A stretch of DNA of 42,245 nt from NCBI GenBank assembly GCA_036677505.1, contig JAVBWK010000012.1, positions 1 to 42,245 of the forward strand, given 5' to 3'. Shown in pieces: positions 32,257-40,617 of the stretch. The DNA is from UBA2227 sp036677505. Lineage in GTDB: Bacteria; Bacillota_I; Bacilli_A; Erysipelotrichales; Erysipelotrichaceae. The notes beneath the pieces were generated by a model that worked only from the letters and a program-made list of their open reading frames with translations, was not told where the DNA came from and did not search any database. Position numbers and translations under genes: made by a program. Within the stretch, counting starts at the first letter, position 1; each line of letters begins with the position of its first letter.

Positions 32257-33726
32257 CTAAGTTCCGCAAAATGTACGATAAGGTTGAGACATTTGATCAT
32301 TTGGCTTATCCATATGCAGCTGTTCTTCACTGTATGCAAACGGCTGTCTCAACATATCAAGCAAATGCTCAAAATATGACATATCCTGATTTTCAACCGC
32401 TTGCTTCAATGCTTCTTCTACTAAGTGATTGCGAGGGATCATCGCCGGATTAACAGTTTTCATCAGTTCAACCGACTGCTCGATCGTCTGTATCTGATGA
32501 GTGCGACGCAACTTATACTTCACGGTCCAATCCGAGAAATTCGGATCAGCTTCCAACCCGGAAATATCCGTGGTCAGTCGAACAAATGTTTTAGTGAAAT
32601 CTGATTTAGCTTTTTGCATTACAGATAACAACTCATCAATCAGAGACTCATCCGCATCTTCTGCATTAAATAAACCAAGCTTTTTGCGCATTCCGCTTAC
32701 CCACTCTTTTCTAAACAATGGCAAAAATGTTTCCACAGCATTCTGAGCCAAAGATTGGGCATAAAAAGGATCATCTGCCAGAATCGGCAATAACGTTTCA
32801 GCAAACCGAGCCAAATTCCAGGCAGCGATGCCCGGCTGATTGACATAAGCATAGCGGCCGCCATAATCAATGGAACTGAATACGGTTTTCGGATCATACA
32901 CATCCATAAAAGCACACGGTCCGTAATCGATCGTTTCTCCGCAAATTGACATATTATCCGTATTCATGACACCGTGAATAAATCCGACCAGCTGCCATTG
33001 CGCAATCAGCTTCGCCTGTCTGCGGATGACTTCGTTCAAGAGTTCAAGATACGGCTGATTCACATCGATGTCGGGAAAATGACGTGCAAGAGTATAATCC
33101 GCCAAAGCCTTTAACACCGATTTCCCTCCTTCGGCGATCGCAAACTGAAACGTTCCGACCCGGATATGACTGGAAGCGATTCTCGTCAATATCGCCCCTT
33201 CCAAATCGGTTTCCCGTCGGACTTTCCGGTTGGTTTTCACTACCGCTAGACTGCGGGTTGTCGGAATATTTAACCCCGCCATTGCTTCGCTGATCAGATA
33301 CTCCCTTAACATCGGACCAAGGGTTGCCATGCCGTCTCCTCCTCGTGAGTAAGGGGTCGGTCCCGAACCTTTCAGAACAATATCAACTCTTTTCTGATCC
33401 GGTGTTATGTGTTCGGTCAAAAGCAATGCGCGGCCATCTCCCAGAAACGTAAACCGGCCAAACTGATGACCTGCATAGGCTTGGGCCAATGCAGCTGTAC
33501 CGGGAATTTCAATGTTGCCTGAGAATATGCCCGAAATTTCTTGATCGGATAATTGTGAGAAATCCAATCCCAATCGATCAGATAGAGCCGTGTTAAAAAG
33601 AACCAATGATGATCGGAAAGTTTCTTTTAGCTTTAAGCACATATACATGACGGATGGCAAAGCCAGATAGCTGGCCTCAGGCTTTAGTCCGATTGTTTCG
33701 AACTTGATTTTGTGATTTGACATCAT
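32257..33726 (-). CDS. selO: protein adenylyltransferase SelO (YdiU)
   Basis: 489 aa, usual length. Pseudokinase-fold enzyme that transfers AMP from ATP to protein side chains, linked to redox defence. Family blocks: YAGHQFGRFTFLGDGRALLL near 84, KGSGPTPYSRGGDGMATLGP, HIRVGTFQFA, FIHGVMNTDN (metal-binding N and D) and ETIDYGPCAFMD (the DYG metal site). GAGGTAT ribosome site with two in-frame ATG codons. Divergent from the heliorhodopsin gene with 145 bp between. Confidence 0.94.
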   Translation of the reverse strand: MMSNHKIKFETIGLKPEASYLALPSVMYMCLKLKETFRSSLVLFNTALSDRLGLDFSQLSDQEISGIFSGNIEIPGTAALAQAYAGHQFGRFTFLGDGRALLLTEHITPDQKRVDIVLKGSGPTPYSRGGDGMATLGPMLREYLISEAMAGLNIPTTRSLAVVKTNRKVRRETDLEGAILTRIASSHIRVGTFQFAIAEGGKSVLKALADYTLARHFPDIDVNQPYLELLNEVIRRQAKLIAQWQLVGFIHGVMNTDNMSICGETIDYGPCAFMDVYDPKTVFSSIDYGGRYAYVNQPGIAAWNLARFAETLLPILADDPFYAQSLAQNAVETFLPLFRKEWVSGMRKKLGLFNAEDADESLIDELLSVMQKAKSDFTKTFVRLTTDISGLEADPNFSDWTVKYKLRRTHQIQTIEQSVELMKTVNPAMIPRNHLVEEALKQAVENQDMSYFEHLLDMLRQPFAYSEEQLHMDKPNDQMSQPYRTFCGT

Positions 33727-33816
33727 ATACCTCGATATTAAAAATCATACCACAAACCACCAAAAGCTTATTTCACTTTGACCGAACAATAATATATTAT
33801 ATTTTATGCAATTTAA

Positions 33817-33845
33817 TTGTAATTAACTTTGAGCTGGTGTATAAT
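33817..33845 (+). promoter_or_regulatory. heliorhodopsin promoter
   Basis: -35 TTGTAA (33817-33822), 17-bp spacer, -10 TATAAT (33840-33845); the AAGGAG ribosome site follows at once, so the leader is short. Confidence 0.72.
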
Positions 33846-33871
33846 TTGCTTACAAAAGGAGATATTCTCAA

Positions 33872-34651
33872 ATGAAAAATACTTACGCAAAATTAAAACG
33901 CTTTAACCTCATCATGGGCGGATTCCACTTGGTCCAAGGATTGGCCATGTTGTTTCTTGCTACGACCGTCATTCAGAAAATCAGCGAGTTTCAACCCACA
34001 ATCATTCAATTCTATCAGACCTTCAACTTTGAAACCATGTCGTTGGAAGTTGTCAGCCGCGAACTGTTCGACTTGCCATTTGGTATCCTGGTCGCCTCTT
34101 TCTTATTAATCTCAGCGGCAGCCCACGGCCTGATCGCTCTTAATGCCAAAAAATATGAAGAAGACCTGAAAAAAGGCATCAATCAGTTCCGCTGGTTCGA
34201 GTATGCCTTAAGCTCTTCGATCATGATCGTGCTGATCGCTACCCTGTTTGGTATTTATGATATCGTATCTTTGATTTTGATTTTCATCGTCAACGCATCC
34301 ATGAACCTGTTTGGTTTGGATATGGAACTGCTTAACGGGGGAACCGAAAAGAAAAAAGTCAACTGGGGACCGTTTATCTGGGGAAGTCTGGCCGGGATCG
34401 CTCCGTGGATCGCCATCTTTATGTACATGTTTGGAACCGGCAACTTCGATTTGGTTCCGTGGTTTGTCTGGGCGATCGTCGGTACGTATTTCGTAGCCTT
34501 CAATACCTTCCCGATCAATATGATCCTTCAGTACAAAGGTGTCGGGAAATGGAAAGATTATCTCTATGGCGAACGCACGTACATCGTGCTCAGTTTAGCC
34601 GCTAAGTCAATTCTTGCGTGGCTCGTATTGTTTGGTGCAATGCAGCCATAA
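33872..34651 (+). CDS. heliorhodopsin
   Basis: 259 aa, seven hydrophobic helices. The marks of heliorhodopsins are present: H19 and H85 in helices 1 and 2, FRWFEYALSSSIMIVLIA with the counterion E110 in helix 3, IFIVNASMNLFG in helix 4, and GKWKDYLYGERTYIVLSLAAK with the retinal lysine K245 in helix 7. These correspond to E107 and K241 of the first described heliorhodopsin, with the same spacing. The protein should bind retinal and act as a light sensor with slow photocycle, not as a classic pump. Ends at a terminator and then mgsA follows. No retinal-making gene is in the window. Confidence 0.95.
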   Translation: MKNTYAKLKRFNLIMGGFHLVQGLAMLFLATTVIQKISEFQPTIIQFYQTFNFETMSLEVVSRELFDLPFGILVASFLLISAAAHGLIALNAKKYEEDLKKGINQFRWFEYALSSSIMIVLIATLFGIYDIVSLILIFIVNASMNLFGLDMELLNGGTEKKKVNWGPFIWGSLAGIAPWIAIFMYMFGTGNFDLVPWFVWAIVGTYFVAFNTFPINMILQYKGVGKWKDYLYGERTYIVLSLAAKSILAWLVLFGAMQP

Positions 34652-34678
34652 TCGGACAATACGTCCGTTGATATAGAT

Positions 34679-34708
34679 AAGCCGGTGTCGAAAGACATCG
34701 GCTTTTAT
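34679..34708 (+). terminator. terminator after heliorhodopsin
   Basis: 11-bp stem AAGCCGGTGTC/GACATCGGCTT with GAAA loop and a TTTTAT tail. A smaller hairpin CGGAC/GTCCG stands just before it (34653-34667). Confidence 0.72.
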
Positions 34709-34738
34709 GTTACAATAAATTTGACCTTGGGGGTACTT

Positions 34739-35116
34739 ATGAAGAAAAAAATAAACATCGCATTGATAGCCCATGACAATCGCAAAGACGACTTGGTTCA
34801 ATGGGTAAAGAAGCACATTAAAGAGCTTTCAAGGCATGATTTGTGCGGTACCGGAACGACATCAAAGCGGATTTCAGAGGCCACCGGCTTGAATGTCAAA
34901 GGCTATATGTCCGGACCTTTGGGCGGTGACCAGCAAATCGGTGCTGCCATTGCTCAAAAAGAAATCGACATGCTTATATTCTTTTGGGATCCGCTGACCT
35001 CACAACCGCACGATCCCGATGTAAAAGCCTTGCTTCGCATTGCCGTACTTTACGACATTCCTACCGCAAGCAATCCGTCGACCGCAGATTTGATGTTAAA
35101 GGCTTTATCGGCCTAG
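34739..35116 (+). CDS. mgsA: methylglyoxal synthase
   Basis: 125 aa from the ATG at 34739 (GGGGGT ribosome site). Turns dihydroxyacetone phosphate into methylglyoxal and phosphate, a bypass that relieves sugar-phosphate stress. Active-site features: H11 (IAHDNRK), GTGTTSKRI phosphate loop, GPLGGDQQIGA with D64 and H91 (SQPHDPD). Normal length. The patatin gene follows after 16 bp, so the two share a transcript. Confidence 0.94.
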   Translation: MKKKINIALIAHDNRKDDLVQWVKKHIKELSRHDLCGTGTTSKRISEATGLNVKGYMSGPLGGDQQIGAAIAQKEIDMLIFFWDPLTSQPHDPDVKALLRIAVLYDIPTASNPSTADLMLKALSA

Positions 35117-35132
35117 AAAACCGGGGTGGACC

Positions 35133-35915
35133 ATGTTCTTTCGTAAAAAAATTGTCGGGATTGCTCTAAGCGGCGGCGGTTCTCGTGGAATCGCTCATTT
35201 AGGCGTTTTAAAAGCTCTGGAAGAATTAGGTGTTGATATTCAAGTCGTATCTGGAACCAGTGCCGGATCGATTGCGGCTGCCCTGTATGCATCCGGCTTA
35301 AGCACCGAAGAGATTTATAAGCACTTAAAAAATAAAAAATTCATCGACTTTGCCAAAATCATCCTGCCGACGGACGGACTGATGAATCTGGATAATCTGC
35401 GTAAAAATCTCAATGAGATATTAAAGAAGAAAAATTTTGACGAAATGCAAAAGAAGCTGTATATCGCCCTGACCAACTTATACTCCGGCGAAATCGAGTA
35501 TATGAGTACCGGCAATGTCATTGATGCGGTCATCGCCTCATCTTCGATTCCGATATTATTCTCACCCGTAGAAATCAATGGTCAGAAATATACGGATGGC
35601 GGAGTTATCGATAACCTGCCCATCAAACCGCTGCTGAAGCACTGTGATGTCATCATCGCCGTCGATGTGATGGCTCCCGAAACCATATCAAAAATCGATA
35701 ATCTTCATGATATCGCGATCCGCACCTTTCAGTTAAGCATCAGTTCTCTGAGCAAAGACATGAAGAAGCAATGTGATATGCTGATAGAGCCCCACGGACT
35801 GTCAGAATTCAACATTCTCGATGTCAGCCATTTCGAACAGATATACAAAATCGGATACTACGCCGTCATGAGCCATCCGAAACTTCCAAGATTACTAAAG
35901 AAAGTAAAGAAATAG
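35133..35915 (+). CDS. patatin-like phospholipase
   Basis: 260 aa. GGGSRGIAHLGVLKALEE oxyanion region (14-31), nucleophile S43 in GTSAG and catalytic D155 in DGGVIDNLP make a complete Ser-Asp dyad. Such enzymes release fatty acids from membrane lipids; the bacterial short forms (YchK/RssA type) are cytoplasmic or peripheral. It shares a transcript with mgsA. The stop codon is inside the hairpin shared with the converging helicase gene. Confidence 0.92.
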   Translation: MFFRKKIVGIALSGGGSRGIAHLGVLKALEELGVDIQVVSGTSAGSIAAALYASGLSTEEIYKHLKNKKFIDFAKIILPTDGLMNLDNLRKNLNEILKKKNFDEMQKKLYIALTNLYSGEIEYMSTGNVIDAVIASSSIPILFSPVEINGQKYTDGGVIDNLPIKPLLKHCDVIIAVDVMAPETISKIDNLHDIAIRTFQLSISSLSKDMKKQCDMLIEPHGLSEFNILDVSHFEQIYKIGYYAVMSHPKLPRLLKKVKK

Positions 35916-35932
35916 TGCGATTGCACTATTTC
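35909..35932. terminator. bidirectional terminator containing two stop codons
   Basis: Perfect 10-bp stem GAAATAGTGC/GCACTATTTC with a GATT loop. The TAG stops of the patatin gene (plus) and of the helicase gene (minus) lie in opposite arms of the same hairpin; T-rich sequence follows on each strand. Confidence 0.8.
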
Positions 35933-37368
35933 TTGATTTTGATGACTTTTCGGATTTTTCCTTTGACTGCAGTTTTCTGAAGCTGATCCAACACTTGCTG
36001 CCCTTTGTTATTGAGAATCTCAACATCACTGAACAGATCTCCGATATGGATGACACCGATATCTTCGACGTTGATCCCTTCAATCGAGCAAATCGCTCCG
36101 ACGATATCGGTCGGACGGATTTTCGACTGCTTCCCTGCCCGAATCTGCAATGCCATGATTTCCTGATTGAGCTGCTCGCCTTTGATCTTCTTTACAACCC
36201 GCTTTTCTTTGATCTGACGGACACTCTCCGCATGATTACTCTGTAAGGTTTCTTTATCGGGTAACACATACGATTCCATTCTGATACCCGTGAACTCTTC
36301 GATGTTTCGCAAAAAACGGCCTTGATTGGAAGTGACCAAAGTAATCGCCTTTCCCTTTTGATCAAAGCGTCCGGTACGGCCGATCCGATGCACATAAATC
36401 TGTGATTCCAGCGGAATGTCATAATTGATGATCAGGGATACCTGATCGATATCCAATCCCCTCGCAGCCACATCGGTCGCTACCAAGAAACGGAATTTTC
36501 CTTTTTTGAAAGACTGAATGATCTCTGTCCGGTCGTTTTGTTCCATCCCGCCGTGAAGCCGCTGAATCGGAAATTTCAATTCTGCAAACGCATCAACCAC
36601 TTCATCGACCGTGACCTTCAGATTACAGAAAATCATACAGCTCTCCGGCTGTTCGGTCATCAGGATTTCCCGGGTCAACCGAAGTTTTGCCGGTTCGACA
36701 CAAGAAATCTTATATTGTTGAATGCGATGAAGTACATTGCTCTTCTCTTCAATTTTGATTATTTTGGGATTTCTGACCGCTTTTGCGATCAAATCCTCGA
36801 TCTGATCGGGAATCGTTGCTGAAAGAAGTACCGTCTGACGACGGGTCGGAAGTTTGCTGAGGATCTGTTTCATCTCTGCCAGAAAACCGAGTTTGAACAT
36901 CTCATCAGCCTCATCGATGATCAGATACCGGATTTCAGAAACATCCAGAGTTCCCCGTTGGATATGATCAAGTACGCGTCCCGGTGTACCGACGACGACA
37001 TGCGTTTTCTGTTTAAGCTCTTTCACTTGCACTTCATAAGGAAATTTGCCAAAAAGAACAGACACCTTGACGCGTTTAAAACGTCCGATATGAAACACAT
37101 CTTCCTTGATCTGAAGAGCCAGTTCACGGGTCGGCGCTAAGATCAGGGCCTGCGGACGATTGGGCTCGAACTCGATATTCTCGCAAATGGGGATGGCAAA
37201 TGCGGCGGTTTTCCCGCTACCCGTCTGAGACTGTATGACGATATCCGTTCCTTCCATCATCGATTCAATCAGCATGGACTGAACTTCCGTCGGCTGATGA
37301 TAGCCAAGCAGTTCGATCGAACGAAGCAACGGCTCACTCAATCCGAAATTGTTAAACGTTTGATTCAT
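35926..37368 (-). CDS. dbpA: DEAD-box RNA helicase with DbpA-type RNA-binding domain
   Basis: 480 aa from the ATG at 37368; an earlier in-frame ATG at 37419 lies upstream of a TGaTATAAT promoter element and so is not in the mRNA. Motifs: Q motif GYHQPTEVQ, Walker A SQTGSGKT, DEAD, SAT, and HRIGRTGR in the second RecA domain. The C-terminal 70 residues (IRPTDIVGAICSIEGINVEDIGVIHIGDLF) are the DbpA RNA-binding domain, which targets hairpin 92 of 23S rRNA in DbpA/YxiN, so a role in large-subunit assembly is likely. Confidence 0.92.
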   Translation of the reverse strand: MNQTFNNFGLSEPLLRSIELLGYHQPTEVQSMLIESMMEGTDIVIQSQTGSGKTAAFAIPICENIEFEPNRPQALILAPTRELALQIKEDVFHIGRFKRVKVSVLFGKFPYEVQVKELKQKTHVVVGTPGRVLDHIQRGTLDVSEIRYLIIDEADEMFKLGFLAEMKQILSKLPTRRQTVLLSATIPDQIEDLIAKAVRNPKIIKIEEKSNVLHRIQQYKISCVEPAKLRLTREILMTEQPESCMIFCNLKVTVDEVVDAFAELKFPIQRLHGGMEQNDRTEIIQSFKKGKFRFLVATDVAARGLDIDQVSLIINYDIPLESQIYVHRIGRTGRFDQKGKAITLVTSNQGRFLRNIEEFTGIRMESYVLPDKETLQSNHAESVRQIKEKRVVKKIKGEQLNQEIMALQIRAGKQSKIRPTDIVGAICSIEGINVEDIGVIHIGDLFSDVEILNNKGQQVLDQLQKTAVKGKIRKVIKIKK

Positions 37369-37501
37369 AAGTTTCACGGTCTTTCTGAGGTACTCACGTA
37401 TTATATCACATCGTGTCAATAGCGGTTTTCACATGACACACACTTTGCCTATATCATGTGATATGATAGTTATCAGAGAACTCCGTTTCTGAAAGTGAGA
37501 C

Positions 37502-37933
37502 ATGATGAATAACGATATCTTAACGCAAGTAAAAACGAATCTTCAAAACAAATCCATACCGATCAAAAAGATTGAGCAAGAATGGAGCAAGCTTAAGTAT
37601 GTGATTCTTGAGAAAAGCCCTCAGCTTTATAACGAAATCCGAGGGCTGTTGACCGTCAAAGTCGGATACTCAAGAGATGAGTTTCTGCGACTGATCGAAC
37701 TTGCCTTAGCTCTTGAGGAGAATACTGGATATGCCGTCAATGCCCTTCAGCACGTTTGGGGGTATTTTAAGAAAGTGGCCACAGACGATGAAAAAGCGGA
37801 GTTTGAAAAAAAACTCCGGGATTATACATCCGGGAGTGAAACTTTAGCCGATATCAAAGCTTATCTATATCAGTTAGCCATCAAGTACGATCGGGTTTAT
37901 CTTCTGAAATCGTACTATTTTCAATCGAAATAA
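37502..37933 (+). CDS. DUF1722 (YbgA-like) protein
   Basis: 143 aa. The pattern KLKYVILEKSPQLYNEIRGLL, then NALQHVWGYFKK and DEKAEFEKKLRDY, ending in YLLKSYYFQ, is the DUF1722 domain that occurs alone in YbgA or behind a DUF523 domain. The function is unknown; some members have been linked to photolyase or tRNA modification neighbours. Stand-alone form here. Its 3' end overlaps the converging SOUL gene by 53 bp. Confidence 0.82.
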   Translation: MMNNDILTQVKTNLQNKSIPIKKIEQEWSKLKYVILEKSPQLYNEIRGLLTVKVGYSRDEFLRLIELALALEENTGYAVNALQHVWGYFKKVATDDEKAEFEKKLRDYTSGSETLADIKAYLYQLAIKYDRVYLLKSYYFQSK

Positions 37934-38417
37934 GCACTTCATTGCGCTTGAGAAACCCGGGGATAAAGGGCGGATTATATCGGGCCAGCCAGATGACCGG
38001 ACCTGACGTCAACCCGTTTTCATGCATCCAATCCAGCAATTCCTTCTTTTTGTTCTCAAAGGTCGTCGGACATACCGTTCCGGAGAAACGCAGCGATGCA
38101 AACATCATATTCTGCTTTCTGACCATCGTAAGTCGCGGACTGTTGGGTTTGGGCAGTTGATCAAAAGGGATTGATGAAGGCATAACAAAGGCCATGGTCA
38201 TCGAATCATCTTTGACTTCATTGATGACCGGCGTCGTCATCGCAATTTTGCGTGATTGATTATTATAGCCGCTGATATAATCAAAGGCTTCATTAAACCC
38301 GCTGTAGCCACGATAATCATTCTCCAGACTCTGTGCCAGAGCTATTTCATCATACATCCGGACTTCAAAGTCCTTATCTTTTTTTAACATGCGATATTTT
38401 GCGCTTTCAATAGCCAT
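37881..38417 (-). CDS. SOUL-family haem-binding protein
   Basis: 178 aa. YRMLKKDKDFEVRMYDEIALA (8-28), FDYISGYNNQSRKIAMTTPVI (45-65) and the C-terminal VIWLARYNPPFIPGFLKRNEV are the SOUL/HBP signature. Members bind haem or other tetrapyrroles; the role in bacteria is unclear. Preceded by a GGAGG-type ribosome site. The final 53 bp overlap the DUF1722 gene on the other strand. Confidence 0.92.
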   Translation of the reverse strand: MAIESAKYRMLKKDKDFEVRMYDEIALAQSLENDYRGYSGFNEAFDYISGYNNQSRKIAMTTPVINEVKDDSMTMAFVMPSSIPFDQLPKPNSPRLTMVRKQNMMFASLRFSGTVCPTTFENKKKELLDWMHENGLTSGPVIWLARYNPPFIPGFLKRNEVLISIENSTISEDKPDRT

Positions 38418-38432
38418 GATAGCCTCCTTGAA

Positions 38433-38459
38433 TTAAAAAGGGCATCCGCAGATGCCCTT
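38433..38459 (-). terminator. terminator after the FAS1 gene
   Basis: 9-bp perfect stem AAGGGCATC/GATGCCCTT with a 4-nt loop (38438-38459) and a TTTTTAATT tail on the minus strand. Confidence 0.85.
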
Positions 38460-38466
38460 GGTCAGA

Positions 38467-39915
38467 TTACGATTGTTTTGCTATGCGTTTTTTCGAGCTG
38501 ACAACTGCTAAACCTAAGCCAGCCATCAATGCGATCAATGCAAAGCCAAGAGCGTTATTGTCGCTGGTATCCGGCAATCCGTTACCATCGTCTTGAGGTA
38601 CATAGGTGAAGTTTGTAGGAACGATGACTTTGTTGATGACATGAACGACACCATTGCCGGCTTCGATATCGACAGCGATGATTTCAGCATCTTCAATAAA
38701 CCAAGAACCTTCAGTGAACGTAACTTCTTGTCCGTTCAATGTTGCAGCCATTAAGCCATCGGTCAGATCGCCACTCATGACTTTGCCTGAGATAACGTGG
38801 AACAGCAATACTTTTGCCAAATCCGGTTGAGCCAATAATTCTTCAGCGGTAATGCCTAAGGTTTCCAACAAATCTTCGAAAGCAGCGTTGGTCGGAGCGA
38901 ATACGGTGAACGGGCCATCACCTAACAAGGCATCAACCAATTCAGCTTTTTGCAAAGCAGCGACCAGGATCGAGAAATCCGGATTGTTCAATGCAATGTC
39001 AACTACGGTCGGGTATAAAACGAAGTCGGAGGGAATCAACACTTTGTCAATGACATGAACGACGCCATTGCCAGCCTCTAAGTCAGCAAGGATTACGTTG
39101 GAATCATTGATCATGACGCCGCCATCCAAATCAACGGTAATTTCTTCGCCATTCAATGTCGGAGCCATCATACCATCGGTCAGATCGCCACTCATAACTT
39201 TACCGGAAACAACATGGTAAGTAAGGATTTCAGCAAGTTGCGGGTGATTCAATAAGTATTCTGCGCTAACGCCTAATTCGGTTAACAGAGCTGTGAAAGC
39301 AGCATCCGTCGGAGCAAATACGGTGAACGGTCCGTCACCTTGAAGTGCACTGACCAACTCAGCTTTTTGCAGAGCAGCGACCAAAACGGAGAATCCGTCA
39401 TTGTTGACAGCGATATCTACAACGGTCGGGTATAATTCGAAATCGGAAGGAATCAAAACTTTGTCGATGACATGGATAACGCCATTGGAAGCTTCGATAT
39501 CTGCGGTGGTTACGTTGGCATCATTGACTTTCACGCCACCATCGAGATCGATCGTTACCGTTTCGCCATTGACTGTAGCAGGTGTCATACCATCAGTTAA
39601 GTCTGTGCTCATGACTTTACCGGCTACGACATGGTAAGTAAGGATTTCAGCAAGCTGAGGATGTCCGAGCAGATAGGATGCGCTTACACCCAAATCAGCA
39701 AGCAATGCGGCAAATGCTGCATCGGTCGGAGCAAATACGGTGAATGGATCTTCCCCTTGGAGTGTTTCAACTAATTCAGCTTCTTGCAGGGCTGCAACAA
39801 GGATGGTGAAATCCGGACTTCCGGAAGCGATATCTACAATGTCTTCCTCTACTGCAAATACGTTAATACCTGCAAACAGGAATAAGGCGAGAATCAAACT
39901 GATAATCTTCTTCAT
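38467..39915 (-). CDS. wall-anchored protein with three fasciclin (FAS1) domains
   Basis: 482 aa from the ATG at 39915 (AAAGGAGG ribosome site). Signal peptide (1-21), then three FAS1 repeats of about 134 aa (about 26-160, 164-295, 300-432), each with the TVFAPTDAAF-type H1 box and a TYHVV/LFHVI...VMS H2 box. The end is a sortase-type signal: LPDTSD, hydrophobic helix and SSKKR tail; the motif is LPxTS and not the canonical LPxTG. FAS1 domains mediate adhesion. Repeats two and three are close copies. Own promoter upstream. Confidence 0.92.
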   Translation of the reverse strand: MKKIISLILALFLFAGINVFAVEEDIVDIASGSPDFTILVAALQEAELVETLQGEDPFTVFAPTDAAFAALLADLGVSASYLLGHPQLAEILTYHVVAGKVMSTDLTDGMTPATVNGETVTIDLDGGVKVNDANVTTADIEASNGVIHVIDKVLIPSDFELYPTVVDIAVNNDGFSVLVAALQKAELVSALQGDGPFTVFAPTDAAFTALLTELGVSAEYLLNHPQLAEILTYHVVSGKVMSGDLTDGMMAPTLNGEEITVDLDGGVMINDSNVILADLEAGNGVVHVIDKVLIPSDFVLYPTVVDIALNNPDFSILVAALQKAELVDALLGDGPFTVFAPTNAAFEDLLETLGITAEELLAQPDLAKVLLFHVISGKVMSGDLTDGLMAATLNGQEVTFTEGSWFIEDAEIIAVDIEAGNGVVHVINKVIVPTNFTYVPQDDGNGLPDTSDNNALGFALIALMAGLGLAVVSSKKRIAKQS

Positions 39916-39953
39916 AAATCCTCCTTTGTCACCTCTGTGACTTTGTTGGACTA

Positions 39954-39982
39954 AATATATCACACCTTTATATCGTTTACAA
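39954..39982 (-). promoter_or_regulatory. promoter of the FAS1 gene
   Basis: -35 TTGTAA (39977-39982), 17-bp spacer, -10 TATATT (39954-39959), 39 bp before the start codon. Confidence 0.7.
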
Positions 39983-40034
39983 TAGTATTGCATACAATTT
40001 ATTTATAAATTTAAACAATTTTGGGCTTTTTTCA

Positions 40035-40057
40035 CAAAAAAACCGCCTTTCGGCAGT
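40035..40057 (-). terminator. terminator after the GNAT gene
   Basis: 6-bp stem ACTGCC/GGCGGT with a GAAA loop (40042-40057), then TTTTTTTG on the minus strand. Confidence 0.8.
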
Positions 40058-40617
40058 TATATGTCTGAAAATTCGTCTTTAAGGATGCCATAAAGGATCA
40101 AATCATGGAAATTTCCGTCATGACCGAGAAACTTTTGTCGTTTGACTCCCTCTTCTTTCATCCCGCATTTGACCATGACCCTGCCCGATGCCGGATTTTC
40201 GATCAGATGCGTTGCTTCGATCCGATGAAAATCACCTTCAACGAACAAATAATGCAGCATCGCCTGCAAAGCTTCACTCGCAATTCCCTGATTCCAATAA
40301 GTTGCTGATAAGCAGTACCCAAAAGTTCCGCAACGGTTTCTCTCATCCACATTCACCAGATCAATTGTTCCAATTACCTTACCTACGGATTTAAGTTCGA
40401 TGACCCATCGATACACAAAAGGTTCATCCAAATCCTTAAGCCACATCGCAATAATGCGCTTGGTATCCTCAACACTGCCATGAGGCATCCAGGTCAGATA
40501 CTTGGTGACCACAGGATCGCTCGCCCACTGTTCAAACATGTCCTGCGCATCTTCCATCCGGATTTTTCTTAATATCAACCGATGCGTATTGATTCCTTTG
40601 GTTCCGATATGTTTCAT
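40057..40617 (-). CDS. GNAT acetyltransferase, RimJ/RimL-like
   Basis: 186 aa. The opening RLILRKIRMEDAQDMFEQWA and the core GTFGYCLSATYWNQGIASEA (acetyl-CoA loop) with ALQAMLHYLF and HLIENPASGRVMVKCGM are those of the RimJ/RimL/Acetyltransf_3 group, which acetylate N-termini of ribosomal proteins or small amines. The substrate is unknown. Its ATG overlaps the stop of the upstream EamA gene (ATGA), so both are made from one mRNA. Confidence 0.88.
   Translation of the reverse strand: MKHIGTKGINTHRLILRKIRMEDAQDMFEQWASDPVVTKYLTWMPHGSVEDTKRIIAMWLKDLDEPFVYRWVIELKSVGKVIGTIDLVNVDERNRCGTFGYCLSATYWNQGIASEALQAMLHYLFVEGDFHRIEATHLIENPASGRVMVKCGMKEEGVKRQKFLGHDGNFHDLILYGILKDEFSDI

Noticed and set aside
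38852..39940. Plus-strand ORFs of 66-78 aa across the FAS1 gene
   Set aside because: Shadows of the repeated FAS1 domains on the other strand; no ribosome sites.
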